In this document: positions 52,946 through 62,414 of the stretch, in pieces
How the letters are laid out: the number at the start of each line of letters is the position of its first letter
Position numbering within the stretch: the first letter of the stretch is position 1
Assembly (NCBI RefSeq): GCF_007830235.1
Contig: NZ_VLKI01000002.1
Span: forward strand, 89,727-153,726
DNA length: 64,000 nucleotides
DNA from: Cytobacillus oceanisediminis
Lineage (GTDB): Bacteria; Bacillota; Bacilli; Bacillales; Cytobacillaceae
Direction of reading: 5' to 3'
The notes under the pieces: generated by a model
The model's input: only the letters and a program-made list of their open reading frames with translations
Databases searched by the model: none
What the model was told of the DNA's origin: nothing
Program-made: the position numbers and the translations under genes

Positions 52946-54754
52946 ATGCCTCAAGCTGTATCTGAAAAGAATCATGAACTACATAGCGATGAACTCTTCC
53001 ATGTGAAAAACTGGATGACACCCAGCCCTTATAGCATTCAGCCGGGGCAGACATTAAGGGAGGCTTCGAAAATGATGGTGCAGCTTCGCCTGGACAGCCT
53101 GCCTGTGGTAGATGAAACCAATCGTTTAGTTGGGATGATCACTTCGAGAAAGCTGCTTAATTATTTTGCACAGGGCAATCAGGGAGATGTGTTGATCGGC
53201 AGCATCCCGAAAGCCAATCTGGCCGCTGTTCGCCCGGATGATTCGATCCTTGATGTGTTTTCGCTTCCGTATGATCAGCTGCCTGTCATGGATGGGGATG
53301 GAAAGCTGCTTGGCATCCTGACAACGAGGGATATTCTTGATGGTTTTTCCAAATATATTTATAAGCTAAAGCAGCAGCATAATTCTGACGGTGCTCTTGG
53401 CGCCATTTTGGAAAGTGCCTATGAGGGAATAGCGGTTGTCGATGAAAATGGCATCCTCCAGGAGTTCAATGAGGCGTATAGCCGGTTTACCGGAATCAAA
53501 CGGGAGGATGCTATTGGAAGACATGTGACTGAGGTGATTGATAACACTCATCTTCATGAGACTGTGAAAACCGGGATCCCGGAACGCGGGGTTCTGCAAA
53601 ACATCCAGGGGCATGACATGGTAGTGCACCGGATTCCAATCTGGAAGGAGGGCCGGATTGTCGGCGCGATCGGGATGCTGATTTTTGAAGGGGTAACCGA
53701 GGTTTATAAAATCTATGAAAAGTTGCAGGGAAATCAAACAGCAAAGCCTGACCTTTTTACAAAGAAAAAGGAAAGCGACAGCCGGATTACTCTTGACCAA
53801 ATCATTGGGACAAGTGAGGGAATTACTGAGGTAAAGCGGCTGGCACGGAAGGCGGCAAGAACCGCGGCTACTGTCCTGGTTACGGGTGAAAGCGGAACGG
53901 GAAAAGAGATGTTCGCCAAAAGCATCCACCACCTCAGCCCCTATTCGACCGGTCCGTTCATTAGCGTAAACTGCGGGGCCATTCCTGAGCATTTATTCGA
54001 ATCCGAGCTGTTCGGGTATGAAGAAGGCGCATTTACCGGAGCGAAAAAAGGCGGCAAGCCGGGGAAATTTGAACTGGCTGATAACGGCACGATTTTTCTG
54101 GATGAAATCGGGGAAATGCCGCTAGTTATGCAAACCAAGCTGCTGCGGGTCCTTCAGGAAAAAGAAGCCGAACGTGTCGGCAGTGTAAAAAAATATCAGA
54201 TCAATGTAAGAGTCATCGCTGCGACAAACCGTGACCTCAAGCAAATGATCGAAGCGGGAGATTTCCGGGAGGATCTATACTACCGGCTTAACATCATTCA
54301 GCTCCACATCCCCCCGCTGCGCGAACGAAAAAAGGACATCCCGGCCCTGCTGATCCATTATTTGAGAGAAATCTGTGAACGGTACAAGACACCTGGAAAA
54401 CTATTTACATCTGAGGCAGTGAATGCTTTTGTCCAGCATCCGTGGAGAGGAAATATTCGTGAGATGGTGAATACCGTTGAGCAGCTTGTGACGCTGGTGG
54501 ATGGGAAGGTCATTGATTATCATCATTTGCCGGATTCGTTGAAAAGAGCTGAACCTTCTATTAAAAAAGTGAAGGAAGCTCCCTCTGCCGCCGGATCGAT
54601 TGAAGAAGCCAAGTTTCTGGGGAACCAAAGAGAATCCGAATTGATTCTTGATGCACTAAGAAAAGCGGGCGGGAATAAATCGAAGGCAGCCGATTTGCTC
54701 GGCATTCATCGGACCACTCTCTACCAGAAGCTAAGAAAGCATGGAATATCGTGA
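52946..54754 (+). CDS. Sigma-54-dependent enhancer-binding protein (CBS-CBS-PAS-AAA-HTH)
   Basis: The 602-residue protein starts with a pair of CBS domains (residues about 20-140; MTPSPYSIQPGQTLREASKMM), then a PAS domain (about 145-260), then the AAA+ domain (about 285-520) with Walker A GESGTGKE, the GAFTGA loop that contacts sigma-54, Walker B TIFLDEIGEM, and a C-terminal Fis-type helix-turn-helix (GNKSKAADLLGIHRTTLYQKL). It activates RpoN (SigL) promoters; the one at 54852 is its evident target. CBS pairs often bind adenine nucleotides, so energy status may be an input. GGAGGG precedes the ATG. Confidence 0.95.
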   Translation: MPQAVSEKNHELHSDELFHVKNWMTPSPYSIQPGQTLREASKMMVQLRLDSLPVVDETNRLVGMITSRKLLNYFAQGNQGDVLIGSIPKANLAAVRPDDSILDVFSLPYDQLPVMDGDGKLLGILTTRDILDGFSKYIYKLKQQHNSDGALGAILESAYEGIAVVDENGILQEFNEAYSRFTGIKREDAIGRHVTEVIDNTHLHETVKTGIPERGVLQNIQGHDMVVHRIPIWKEGRIVGAIGMLIFEGVTEVYKIYEKLQGNQTAKPDLFTKKKESDSRITLDQIIGTSEGITEVKRLARKAARTAATVLVTGESGTGKEMFAKSIHHLSPYSTGPFISVNCGAIPEHLFESELFGYEEGAFTGAKKGGKPGKFELADNGTIFLDEIGEMPLVMQTKLLRVLQEKEAERVGSVKKYQINVRVIAATNRDLKQMIEAGDFREDLYYRLNIIQLHIPPLRERKKDIPALLIHYLREICERYKTPGKLFTSEAVNAFVQHPWRGNIREMVNTVEQLVTLVDGKVIDYHHLPDSLKRAEPSIKKVKEAPSAAGSIEEAKFLGNQRESELILDALRKAGGNKSKAADLLGIHRTTLYQKLRKHGIS

Positions 54755-54760
54755 ATACAG

Positions 54761-54809
54761 TGTAGTGTTTCCGCTACAAAAAATCTACAACTGTAGTGTA
54801 GTGGCTACA
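54761..54809. promoter_or_regulatory. Paired upstream activator sites (TGTAG-N8-CTACA)
   Basis: Two sites of the same form, 54761-54778 and 54792-54809, have centres 31 bp apart, close to three helical turns. They stand 58-75 bp upstream of the sigma-54 promoter and directly after the activator gene, as expected for its enhancer. Confidence 0.75.
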
Positions 54810-54851
54810 CATCCGCAGATATAAAACACTGATATGACTAGATTTCAAAGT

Positions 54852-54867
54852 TGGCACGCTCCTTGCA
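54852..54867 (+). promoter_or_regulatory. Sigma-54 (-24/-12) promoter
   Basis: TGGCACGCTCCTTGCA matches the consensus TGGCAC-N5-TTGCW exactly. Transcription would start about 12 bp downstream, some 25 bp before the Fe-alcohol dehydrogenase ATG. Confidence 0.92.
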
Positions 54868-54905
54868 AGTATAGTAGTAACAGAAAAAAAGGGGTGGAAT
54901 GTTCC

Positions 54906-56102
54906 ATGGAGAAACCAGCAGTTTTCCGTGTGCCGGAAGCGATTTTTTATGGAAGAGGCTCTTCTGAAAAGGTTGGAGCTGAAGCGGCGCTAAGAGGGAA
55001 AAAGGCATTAATTATTAGTGATAAAATTATGGACCAGCTTGGATATGTAAGTGAATGCAGAACCTATCTTCAGGAAGAGGGCGTTAAGAGCGAGGTTTAT
55101 CTTGGGGTAGCTTCTGAACCGACTGATGAGTATGTAGCAGAAGCTTTGGAGCTTTTTCAAAAAGAACAATGTGACCTGGTCATCTCAGTAGGCGGCGGCA
55201 GCTGTATCGATACGGCAAAGGCGATAGCGGTTCTTGCAACCAACGGCGGCTTTATTGGCGATTATATGGGAGGGAAGAAGCTGGCCCAGCATGCACCAGT
55301 TCCTCACATTGCCATCCCGACGACAGCGGGGACGGGTTCTGAGGCGACAGATGTAACGGTCATCACGAACTCATCCAATGATGTGAAAATGATGATTAAG
55401 CAGCCTGCCTTTATGCCAAGTGTAGCGATTGTCGATCCGCTGCTGACGATTTCTTCACCGAAGAATGTTACATCTGCAACAGGAGTTGATGCTTTAAGCC
55501 ATGCGGTTGAAGCTTATCTTTCCAAAAAAGCACATCCGATGACAGACACGATGGCGATCTCGGCTATGAAGCTGATTGTGGCAAATATTTTAACCGCTTA
55601 CAATGACGGTGAAAATGTGGATGCCCGCGAGGCGATGAGCCTTGGATCTCTGCAGGCGGGAATGGCGTTTTCAAATGCATCTGTATGCCTCGTGCATGGC
55701 ATGAGCCGGCCAATTGGGGCCTTATTCCACGTGCCGCATGGGATTTCAAATGCGATGCTTTTGCCGGCCGTATTGGAATTTAGCCAGGAAGCATGTGTGG
55801 ATCGGCTAGCTGATATCGGCAGAATTTTTCAGCCTGATAATGAAAGCCTTTCCAACGAAGAAACAGCTGAAATTGCCGTACAGTCTGTTAAAGATTTGTG
55901 CCTGAAATTAAATATTCCTAACTTAAGAGGATGGGGAATTGACCAGGAAGCGTTTAAAACGGCTGTTGGAAAAATGGCTACGGACGCAATCGACAGCGGC
56001 AGCCCGGGCAACAACCCAAGAGTGCCAACCCAGAGTGAACTGGAAGAGCTCTACCATGTTTGCTATGATTATCAGTTTTCCTCTGAAACAGAGAAAGTAT
56101 AA
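54906..56102 (+). CDS. Iron-containing alcohol dehydrogenase
   Basis: The 398-residue enzyme belongs to the group III (Fe-dependent) alcohol dehydrogenases: GGGSCIDTAKA cofactor motif, IPTTAGTGSEATDVTVI, and metal ligands Asp and His in TGVDALSHAVEAY plus the two His of VHGMSRPIGALFHVPHG. I chose the ATG at 54906 with GGGGTGG upstream; the longer frame would begin before the sigma-54 start site. With the downstream semialdehyde dehydrogenase it probably oxidises a hydroxyacid such as 3-hydroxypropionate or 3-hydroxyisobutyrate. The exact substrate is not shown. Confidence 0.9.
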   Translation: MEKPAVFRVPEAIFYGRGSSEKVGAEAALRGKKALIISDKIMDQLGYVSECRTYLQEEGVKSEVYLGVASEPTDEYVAEALELFQKEQCDLVISVGGGSCIDTAKAIAVLATNGGFIGDYMGGKKLAQHAPVPHIAIPTTAGTGSEATDVTVITNSSNDVKMMIKQPAFMPSVAIVDPLLTISSPKNVTSATGVDALSHAVEAYLSKKAHPMTDTMAISAMKLIVANILTAYNDGENVDAREAMSLGSLQAGMAFSNASVCLVHGMSRPIGALFHVPHGISNAMLLPAVLEFSQEACVDRLADIGRIFQPDNESLSNEETAEIAVQSVKDLCLKLNIPNLRGWGIDQEAFKTAVGKMATDAIDSGSPGNNPRVPTQSELEELYHVCYDYQFSSETEKV

Positions 56103-56123
56103 CAGGGGACGGGGGACATACAG

Positions 56124-57476
56124 ATGATCGGAATGCTTGGGTTAATCGCTTCACTGCTTCTATTAATGTATTTAACGATGAAAGGCGTAAATATTATTAT
56201 TGCCGCTATTATAAGTGCGGTTGTGGTGGCTCTAACAGGGGGATTAAATCTTGAGACTGCCCTGACAGAGCACTATATGACAGGCTTTACAAAGTATTTT
56301 TATTCCTGGTTCTTAATCTTTTTGCTGGGAGCTATTTTCGGAAAAATTATGCAGGTGACGAAAGCGGCTGATAGTATTGCGAATTGGGTTAAGGATACGC
56401 TTGGCCCATCCAGAGCCGTATTTGCTGTCGTGGCTGCAGCGGCGATTATGACATATGGCGGCGTCAGCTTGTTTGTCGTAGGTTTTGCCGTTTATCCAAT
56501 TGCTGTTTCCTTATTTAGGGTGGCAAACCTTCCGCATCGCTTTATCCCTGCTGCATTAGTATTTGGATCGATATCCTTTACGATGACAGCTCCGGGCTCA
56601 CCGGAAATTCAAAACCTGATTCCGACCGAATTTTTCGGAACAAAACCGACTGCCGGCGGAATGATCGGGGTATTAATGGCACTCTTGATCATGGTTGTGG
56701 GCGGGCTGCTGCTCAGCAGAATGGTGAAAAAAGCGGTTCAAAATGGCGAGGTATTCTCCCTGCCGAATCAGATGTCAAGTGCAGCAAATGAATCGGCTGC
56801 TGCTCTTGAGGCAGAGGTGGCCATGCAAAGGCCAGACGCTGCTCCGGCTGGGAAAGACTATCCGCATGTGATTATGGCGATATTGCCGTTAGCGGTGGTT
56901 ATTGCGATTTTGAACACAGCCGCCAATTTTACCTCTTCGACGGCTGCGGCACTGATTTCTTTGTCCAGCGGAATTATTTTAGCTTGTGTATTGATGATTA
57001 AATATTTGATTGGTTTCTGGGAAGCACTTGCAAAGGGTGCCCAGGATGCTTTAGTAGCCGCCGCCAATACTTGTGCGGTTGTAGGGTTTGGTAGTGTTGC
57101 TGCACAAGTAGCAGCATTTGGAACCTTTGTAGATGCTTTGGTCAATATCCCGGGGCCTCCGCTAATGGGCTTGGCAATAGCCGTCACACTCATTTGCGGG
57201 ATTACCGGATCCGCTTCAGGCGGATTGGGGATTGCGCTTCCGATTTTGGCACCAATGTATATGTCTCAAGGCCTGGACCCTGGTTCGATGCACCGAATCT
57301 CCGCTCTGGCTTCAGGCGGATTGGATTCACTTCCGCATAATGGATATGTTGTAACCACGATTCGGGCGATTTGCGGGGAAACCCATAAACGTTCCTACTG
57401 GCCAATTTTTATCCTAAGTGTAGCGATGCCAACGGCTGTATTAATTCTGGCAGTGGTTTTATATTCAATCTTTTAA
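56124..57476 (+). CDS. GntP-family permease (second paralogue)
   Basis: The 450-residue carrier shares the whole motif pattern with the protein at 51179 (LGAIFGKIMQVTKAADSIA, MTYGGVSLFVVGFAVYPIAVSLF, GITGSASGGLGIALPILAP, GGLDSLPHNGYVVTTIRAICGE). A cytoplasmic insertion of about 25 residues rich in Ala and Glu (residues about 215-245) distinguishes it. It sits between the alcohol dehydrogenase and semialdehyde dehydrogenase genes and presumably imports the hydroxyacid they oxidise. Confidence 0.9.
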   Translation: MIGMLGLIASLLLLMYLTMKGVNIIIAAIISAVVVALTGGLNLETALTEHYMTGFTKYFYSWFLIFLLGAIFGKIMQVTKAADSIANWVKDTLGPSRAVFAVVAAAAIMTYGGVSLFVVGFAVYPIAVSLFRVANLPHRFIPAALVFGSISFTMTAPGSPEIQNLIPTEFFGTKPTAGGMIGVLMALLIMVVGGLLLSRMVKKAVQNGEVFSLPNQMSSAANESAAALEAEVAMQRPDAAPAGKDYPHVIMAILPLAVVIAILNTAANFTSSTAAALISLSSGIILACVLMIKYLIGFWEALAKGAQDALVAAANTCAVVGFGSVAAQVAAFGTFVDALVNIPGPPLMGLAIAVTLICGITGSASGGLGIALPILAPMYMSQGLDPGSMHRISALASGGLDSLPHNGYVVTTIRAICGETHKRSYWPIFILSVAMPTAVLILAVVLYSIF

Positions 57477-57504
57477 AATATATTAATTTATAAATTTCAA
57501 CTTA

Positions 57505-57550
57505 GATAACTGTCCAGCTCCAGGCGCTTGGAGCTATAAGCAGCGCCTTA
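57505..57550. repeat. Truncated CTGTCCAGCTCC-type Bacillus repeat
   Basis: AACTGTCCAGCTCCAGGCGC is the start of the same repeat type seen at 18645; AGCTCC and GGAGCT (57516-57535) form a hairpin. It lies between two genes of the sigma-54 operon. Confidence 0.55.
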
Positions 57551-57582
57551 CACATTTCCAAATATGAAAGGGGATTTTACTT

Positions 57583-59040
57583 ATGACAACGACAACAACA
57601 AAAGTATTAAAAAACTTTATTAACGGTGAATGGGTGGACGCAAAAACGGATAAGTTTGAATCGGTGCCTAACCCGGCAACTGGGAAAGAGCTGGCTCGTA
57701 CACCGCTTTCAACACGGGAAGATGTAGATGCAGCCGTTCAGGCAGCGAAAGAAGCATTTAAAACCTGGAGCAAAACGCCGGTGCCAAAGAGAGCAAGAAT
57801 TCTATTTAAATATCAGCAGTTATTAGTAGATAACTGGGACGAACTGGCGAAATTAATTACACAGGAAAACGGCAAAAACTTTAAAGAGGCATATGGTGAG
57901 GTTCAGCGCGGAATTGAATGTGTGGAATTCGCTGCAGGCGCTCCTTCTCTCATGATGGGCAAGCAGCTTCCGGACATTGCGACAAATATTGAATCAGGCA
58001 TGTACCGCTATCCTGTTGGCGTCATTGGGGGCATCACGCCTTTCAACTTCCCGATGATGGTTCCTTGCTGGATGTTCCCGCTTGCGATTGCGTGCGGAAA
58101 CACATTTGTATTAAAGCCATCTGAAAGAACACCGATTCTGGCTAACCGCCTGGCAGAGCTGTTCACGGAAGCAGGCCTTCCAGCTGGTGTATTCAACATC
58201 GTCCATGGTGCCCATGACGTGGTAAACAGCCTGATTGACCATAAAGATGTACCGGCTATTTCTTTCGTTGGTTCCCAGCCGGTTGCTGAATATATCTATA
58301 AGTCTGCAACGGCTAACGGCAAACGCGTCCAGGCACTAGCTGGTGCAAAGAACCACTCTATCGTTATGCCGGATGCAGATCTTGATGGCGCGGTTAAGGA
58401 AATTATTGCTGCCGCTTACGGTTCAGCGGGTGAAAGATGTATGGCTTGCTCCGTAGTTGTAGCCGTGGATTCTATTGCTGATGAGCTTGTTGAAAGACTT
58501 AATGAGCAGGCAAACCAGCTGACAATTGGAAATGGATTGGACGAAGATGTATTCCTGGGGCCAGTCATCCGCCAGGAAAACAAAGAGCGCACAAGCAGCT
58601 ATATTGAAATTGGTGAAAAAGAAGGAGCTTCCCTTGTACGCGATGGCCGCAAAGACGAAGCTTACCATGAAAATGGATACTTCATTGGACCAACGATCTT
58701 TGACAATGTTGACCCATCCATGAAAATCTGGAAAGAAGAAATTTTTGCACCAGTCCTATCTGTTGTGCGTGTGAAAAACCTTGAAGAAGCGATTGAGCTG
58801 ACAAACAAATCAGACTTCGGAAATGGGGCTTGCCTATTTACAGACAGCGGAAGCAGCGTCCGCTACTTCAGAGAAAACATCGAAGTCGGCATGCTCGGCG
58901 TCAACATCGGCGTACCGGCGCCAATGGCCTTCTTCCCATTCTCCGGCTGGAAAAACTCCTTCTACGGAGACCTCCATGCCAACGGAACAGACGGAGTGGA
59001 ATTCTACACAAGAAGAAAGATGCTGACTGCTCGCTGGTAA
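57583..59040 (+). CDS. mmsA: CoA-acylating methylmalonate-semialdehyde dehydrogenase
   Basis: The 485-residue enzyme is an aldehyde dehydrogenase of the MmsA/IolA branch: [25 protein letters not shown] where non-acylating enzymes have a catalytic Glu, and the nucleophile Cys in [11 protein letters not shown]. It converts methylmalonate or malonate semialdehyde to propionyl- or acetyl-CoA with release of CO2. There are no iol genes around it, so the role here is to finish oxidation of the alcohol dehydrogenase product. GAAAGGGGA precedes the ATG. Confidence 0.92.
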   Translation: MTTTTTKVLKNFINGEWVDAKTDKFESVPNPATGKELARTPLSTREDVDAAVQAAKEAFKTWSKTPVPKRARILFKYQQLLVDNWDELAKLITQENGKNFKEAYGEVQRGIECVEFAAGAPSLMMGKQLPDIATNIESGMYRYPVGVIGGITPFNFPMMVPCWMFPLAIACGNTFVLKPSERTPILANRLAELFTEAGLPAGVFNIVHGAHDVVNSLIDHKDVPAISFVGSQPVAEYIYKSATANGKRVQALAGAKNHSIVMPDADLDGAVKEIIAAAYGSAGERCMACSVVVAVDSIADELVERLNEQANQLTIGNGLDEDVFLGPVIRQENKERTSSYIEIGEKEGASLVRDGRKDEAYHENGYFIGPTIFDNVDPSMKIWKEEIFAPVLSVVRVKNLEEAIELTNKSDFGNGACLFTDSGSSVRYFRENIEVGMLGVNIGVPAPMAFFPFSGWKNSFYGDLHANGTDGVEFYTRRKMLTARW

Positions 59041-59054
59041 TATAGAAAAATACC

Positions 59055-59090
59055 AAAAGGTCACCTGTTAATGACGGGTGACCTTTTTTG
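59055..59090 (+). terminator. Terminator of the sigma-54 operon
   Basis: AAAAGGTCACC (59055-59065) pairs with GGTGACCTTTT (59077-59087), followed by more T. Confidence 0.9.
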
Positions 59091-59267
59091 TTTGCTCGTT
59101 AAAAAGTATATCTATTTATTTATTACTGCGGCTTTTCCCTAATGGCCTCCAAAATTTCATCAAAATACACAAAAACTCAAAACTATTTTACATGCTTGTA
59201 ATAGATGATAAACAATCCAGCGATACGATAAATATTGTAAAAATACTATCGTATGGGGGATGAGAAC

Positions 59268-60095
59268 ATGAAGAAGAAAACAATTCTGGGAATGGGCTTT
59301 GCACTAACCTTGTTATTTAGTCCGTTTCAACAAGCTTTTGCTGCTGAAACAACCGGTGAACTAAGAAAGGTGGATAACGTAGCCCATCGAGGGGCAGCCG
59401 GATATGCGCCCGAAAATACCATTGCTGCGTTCGACAAAGCCGTAGAAATGAAAGCGGACTATATTGAAATTGATGTTCAGAGAAGCAAGGATGGCGAATT
59501 GGTTATTATTCATGATACCACCGTGGATCGAACGACTGACGGCACAGGCAAAGTGAAGGATTTAACTTTTGAACAATTGAGGACTCTTGACGCCGGCAGC
59601 TTTAAAGGAGAAGAATATAAAGGGGAAAAAATCCCGACTTTTGATGAAATACTTGATCGTTATCATGGAAAAGTTGGAATTTTAATAGAGTTAAAGGCTC
59701 CGGAACTTTATCCTGGCATGGAAGAAAGTGTTGCCCAGGAATTGAAAGAGCGTAACCTTGACCATCCGCAAAATGAAAAAATTATTATCCAATCCTTTAA
59801 CTTTGAATCGATGAAAAAAATAAATGAACTTCTTCCAAAGGTCCCAATTGGAGTTCTGACTTCTTCTCAAACGCATACATCTGAGCAGGCATTAAAAGAA
59901 TTTTCCGCTTACGCTGATTATTTTAACCCGCACTACGGAATTGTTACGGAAGATTTAGTTGAACAAGTACATTCTCTTGGTATGAAAATTTCTTCTTGGA
60001 CCGTGCGCAGCCAGGAAGCAGCTGATTTTCTGTTAAGCATGGATGTTGATGCCATTATTACCGATTACCCTGATTATGTAGATCCAAGAAACTAA
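59268..60095 (+). CDS. Secreted glycerophosphodiester phosphodiesterase
   Basis: The 275-residue protein has a signal peptide (MKKKTILGMGFALTLLF…AFA) and a complete GDPD domain: AHRGAAGYAPENT with the catalytic His, EIDVQRSKDGELVIIHDTTVDRTTDG with metal Glu/Asp and second His, and the C-terminal SSWTVRSQEAADFLL. It resembles GlpQ-type enzymes that release glycerol-3-phosphate from lipid headgroups or teichoic acids outside the cell. I chose the ATG at 59268 with GGGGGATG upstream rather than 59253. No PhoP box could be assigned with confidence. Confidence 0.92.
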   Translation: MKKKTILGMGFALTLLFSPFQQAFAAETTGELRKVDNVAHRGAAGYAPENTIAAFDKAVEMKADYIEIDVQRSKDGELVIIHDTTVDRTTDGTGKVKDLTFEQLRTLDAGSFKGEEYKGEKIPTFDEILDRYHGKVGILIELKAPELYPGMEESVAQELKERNLDHPQNEKIIIQSFNFESMKKINELLPKVPIGVLTSSQTHTSEQALKEFSAYADYFNPHYGIVTEDLVEQVHSLGMKISSWTVRSQEAADFLLSMDVDAIITDYPDYVDPRN

Positions 60096-60156
60096 TATTA
60101 CATATACAGCTAAGGGCAGGCATCAACCTAGCTCTCTTTAAGTGATTAAGTTTAAA

Positions 60157-60197
60157 AGAACCTGTATCGACGTTAGCCGGCACAGGTTCTTTTTTTG
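60157..60197 (+). terminator. Terminator after the phosphodiesterase gene
   Basis: AGAACCTGT (60157-60165) pairs with ACAGGTTCT (60182-60190) and seven T follow. It may also serve the converging minus-strand gene. Confidence 0.85.
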
Positions 60198-60207
60198 TTG
60201 GAATAGT

Positions 60208-60540
60208 CTAGTTACTGTCACTAGATTCAGAACCCTCATCGGACTCTATTGTTTCATCCGATTGCTGGCTTCCTTCTTCTTCTTCAGTAGTAGAATCGGT
60301 ATCTGTGCTTTCATCCATATTTTCCGTATCATTTTGGGGGTTTTCCGCATTAACATCTTCATCTTCAGGATCACCAACTTCTCCATTTACAGGTTCTTCC
60401 TCAGTGTTCACTTCATTATTCACAGGTTCCTCAACTTCAGATTCCATTTCGTTTTCTTGACCTGGCAAGAAGCCGCATGCAGCTAAGGGTACAGCAAGCA
60501 ATACGGGGATGATTTTTTTTAATAAAGATTTGTTTAACAT
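60208..60540 (-). CDS. Small, highly acidic lipoprotein of unknown function
   Basis: The 110-residue product has a lipoprotein signal peptide (LLAVPLAACGF, Cys22), followed by a low-complexity tail of about 85 residues composed mainly of Glu, Asp, Asn, Ser and Thr. No domain is recognisable; the tail should be disordered and strongly negative. GGAGGG lies upstream of the ATG on the minus strand. It is isolated from its neighbours and probably monocistronic. Confidence 0.75.
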   Translation of the reverse strand: MLNKSLLKKIIPVLLAVPLAACGFLPGQENEMESEVEEPVNNEVNTEEEPVNGEVGDPEDEDVNAENPQNDTENMDESTDTDSTTEEEEGSQQSDETIESDEGSESSDSN

Positions 60541-60803
60541 AAGATATTCCCTCCAAGAATTGTAATTTTTATAAAACAGCCTGCCCTCCTTTTTCTGAAT
60601 TCACAAGCTATTATATAAACAAGCTCTTGAGAGAATGTGTCGAAATATTAGACTTTTACTGAACCTTAATCGGAATGAAAAACACTTTAATTATCAGTAA
60701 AAACCTTTACTTAGGAAAAAGAATAATTTAGGTGCCAGTTAGGAGTATGGGCTTATTTTTCTTATGTGAGGGTTGGTATCTCATCCTTAAATCCTGGTGG
60801 TTG

Positions 60804-60827
60804 TACTTTTGCAACAAGCGTTGCAGA
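60804..60827. promoter_or_regulatory. Candidate activator site upstream of the second sigma-54 promoter
   Basis: TGCAACAAGCGTTGCA (60810-60825) is an inverted repeat with a four-base centre. The related sequence GTATTTTTGCAACA recurs at 60903, about 100 bp further on. The palindrome is about 130 bp upstream of the -24/-12 box, a normal enhancer distance. Confidence 0.5.
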
Positions 60828-60956
60828 AATGCAAGCCCCTTAAAAAACGCCTGTACAATAGCATTTTAACCCATAAACTAATCTGAATATTTTAAATATA
60901 TTGTATTTTTGCAACATTAATGTATCCAAAATCCAATTCTTTCAAGTGTCTATAAT

Positions 60957-60972
60957 TGGCATGGTACTTGCA
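60957..60972 (+). promoter_or_regulatory. Second sigma-54 (-24/-12) promoter
   Basis: TGGCATGGTACTTGCA matches TGGCAC-N5-TTGCW with one substitution (T for C in the -24 box). It lies 48 bp upstream of the zinc alcohol dehydrogenase ATG. The rest of the gap 60541-60956 holds no gene that I can support. Confidence 0.78.
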
Positions 60973-61020
60973 TTCATTAAAGATAGCCTAAAATTTTATA
61001 GGAAGAAAGGGGATTTTTTT

Positions 61021-62127
61021 ATGAAAGGGAAAGTTTCTGTAATGGTTGAACCGATGAAGATGGAGTTTCGCGAGTTTGATTTGCCTGAGCCGGAAAAAGG
61101 TGCAGTATTGCTGCGTGTAACCCGTACGAATGTATGCGGGTCTGAATTACATATTTGGCGAGGAGAACATCCAACCAAGAGAAAAGGTGTATTGGGCCAT
61201 GAAATGGTTGGGGTTGTAGAAAAGCTTGGTGAAGGTGTTACAACGGATTATGCCGGACGCCCGATAAAGGAAGGAGACCGGGTAGCAACGGTATATTACA
61301 TTACCTGCCGCAAGTGCAATATGTGTTTGAAGGGTCATTTCCACCTTTGTGAAAACGCTTATAATTTCTGGAATAAAGATCCGGAGGAAGCGCCTCATTT
61401 CCATGGAACATTCGCTTCACATTATTATATTCACCCGGATATGTTCTTTTATAAAGTTCCGGACAATGTTCCTGATATTGCGGCAGCCAGTGCAAACTGT
61501 GCATTATCGCAGGTGTACTTCGGCCTTGATAAATCTGGTATTTCATATGGCGATACCCTTGTCATTCAAGGTGCTGGCGGCCTGGGATTAAACGCAACAG
61601 CCGTGGCAAAGGAAAAAGGAGCTACTGTCATTATTATTGATGCAGTGGAATCAAGATTGGAAATGGCTAAAAAATTCGGTGCCGACCATACGATTAACAT
61701 CGCCGAGTACGATACAACAGAAAAAAGAGCAGCGGCTGTCCGCGAGCTTACAAATGGACTAGGTGCTGACGTAGGCATCGAGTTAAGCGGTGTTCCATCT
61801 GCCTTCCATGAAGGTATCCATTTGGTTCGAAGCGGCGGAAAATATGTAACGATTGGAAACGTATCTCCAGGAAAGTACACAGACTTTGATCCTGGCTTGC
61901 TGACTCGTAAATCGATTGAAATCAAGGCAATTGTCCGCTACGATCCTTGGTATTTGGATAAGGCTTTGCAATTCCTGTCCAAGAATATCGACAAATATCC
62001 GTTTGTCAATATGATGGATGGCGAATTTGAATTTGATAATATCCAGGAAGCATTGGATAAGTCTGCTTCCAGGGAAGTAACGCGTGCTTCTATTGTGCTG
62101 CCGGTTGGGGTAGCTGTGGAAAAGTAA
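61021..62127 (+). CDS. Zinc-dependent medium-chain alcohol dehydrogenase
   Basis: The 368-residue protein is an MDR-family enzyme: catalytic zinc Cys in NVCGSELH, GHEMVGVV, the structural zinc cluster CRKCNMCLKGHFHLC, and the Rossmann motif GAGGLGLNA. I chose the ATG at 61021 with AGAAAGGGGA upstream; the frame from 60901 runs through the sigma-54 promoter. An aldehyde dehydrogenase gene follows, so the pair should oxidise an alcohol to an acid. The substrate cannot be named. Confidence 0.9.
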   Translation: MKGKVSVMVEPMKMEFREFDLPEPEKGAVLLRVTRTNVCGSELHIWRGEHPTKRKGVLGHEMVGVVEKLGEGVTTDYAGRPIKEGDRVATVYYITCRKCNMCLKGHFHLCENAYNFWNKDPEEAPHFHGTFASHYYIHPDMFFYKVPDNVPDIAAASANCALSQVYFGLDKSGISYGDTLVIQGAGGLGLNATAVAKEKGATVIIIDAVESRLEMAKKFGADHTINIAEYDTTEKRAAAVRELTNGLGADVGIELSGVPSAFHEGIHLVRSGGKYVTIGNVSPGKYTDFDPGLLTRKSIEIKAIVRYDPWYLDKALQFLSKNIDKYPFVNMMDGEFEFDNIQEALDKSASREVTRASIVLPVGVAVEK

Positions 62128-62174
62128 GAGAGTAATAGAATCAACTTAAGTAAGCGCTGTCAAAGCAAATCCTT

Positions 62175-62382
62175 AGCACTGCTGATTGCAGCGGAAGGCA
62201 CGAGATCTTCGAAAATGGATTCGCATTTTCCTCGTGCGGTGTTTACTCAAGGAAGCTGATTCAAGTCTCGGGAGTGCGAGTCTAAGGGAGACCCCACAGG
62301 CGCAGAGTGCCGAGGAGCGTCGGACCGCCCTCTGAACGCTTGAGTGCCTGCTGCGGAAATCAACAACAAGGTTCACAGAGCT
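62175..62382. repeat. ~220-bp dispersed intergenic repeat, copy C (diverged, inverted)
   Basis: The block has the same orientation and order of segments as copy B (AAGGCACGAGATCTTCGAAA, GGGAGACCCC, GAGTGCCTG, GCGGAAATCAACA) but with many substitutions and small deletions. It separates the alcohol and aldehyde dehydrogenase genes. Confidence 0.8.
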
Positions 62383-62414
62383 TAAATTAATCACTTATTA
62401 AAGGAGGAATTCGT

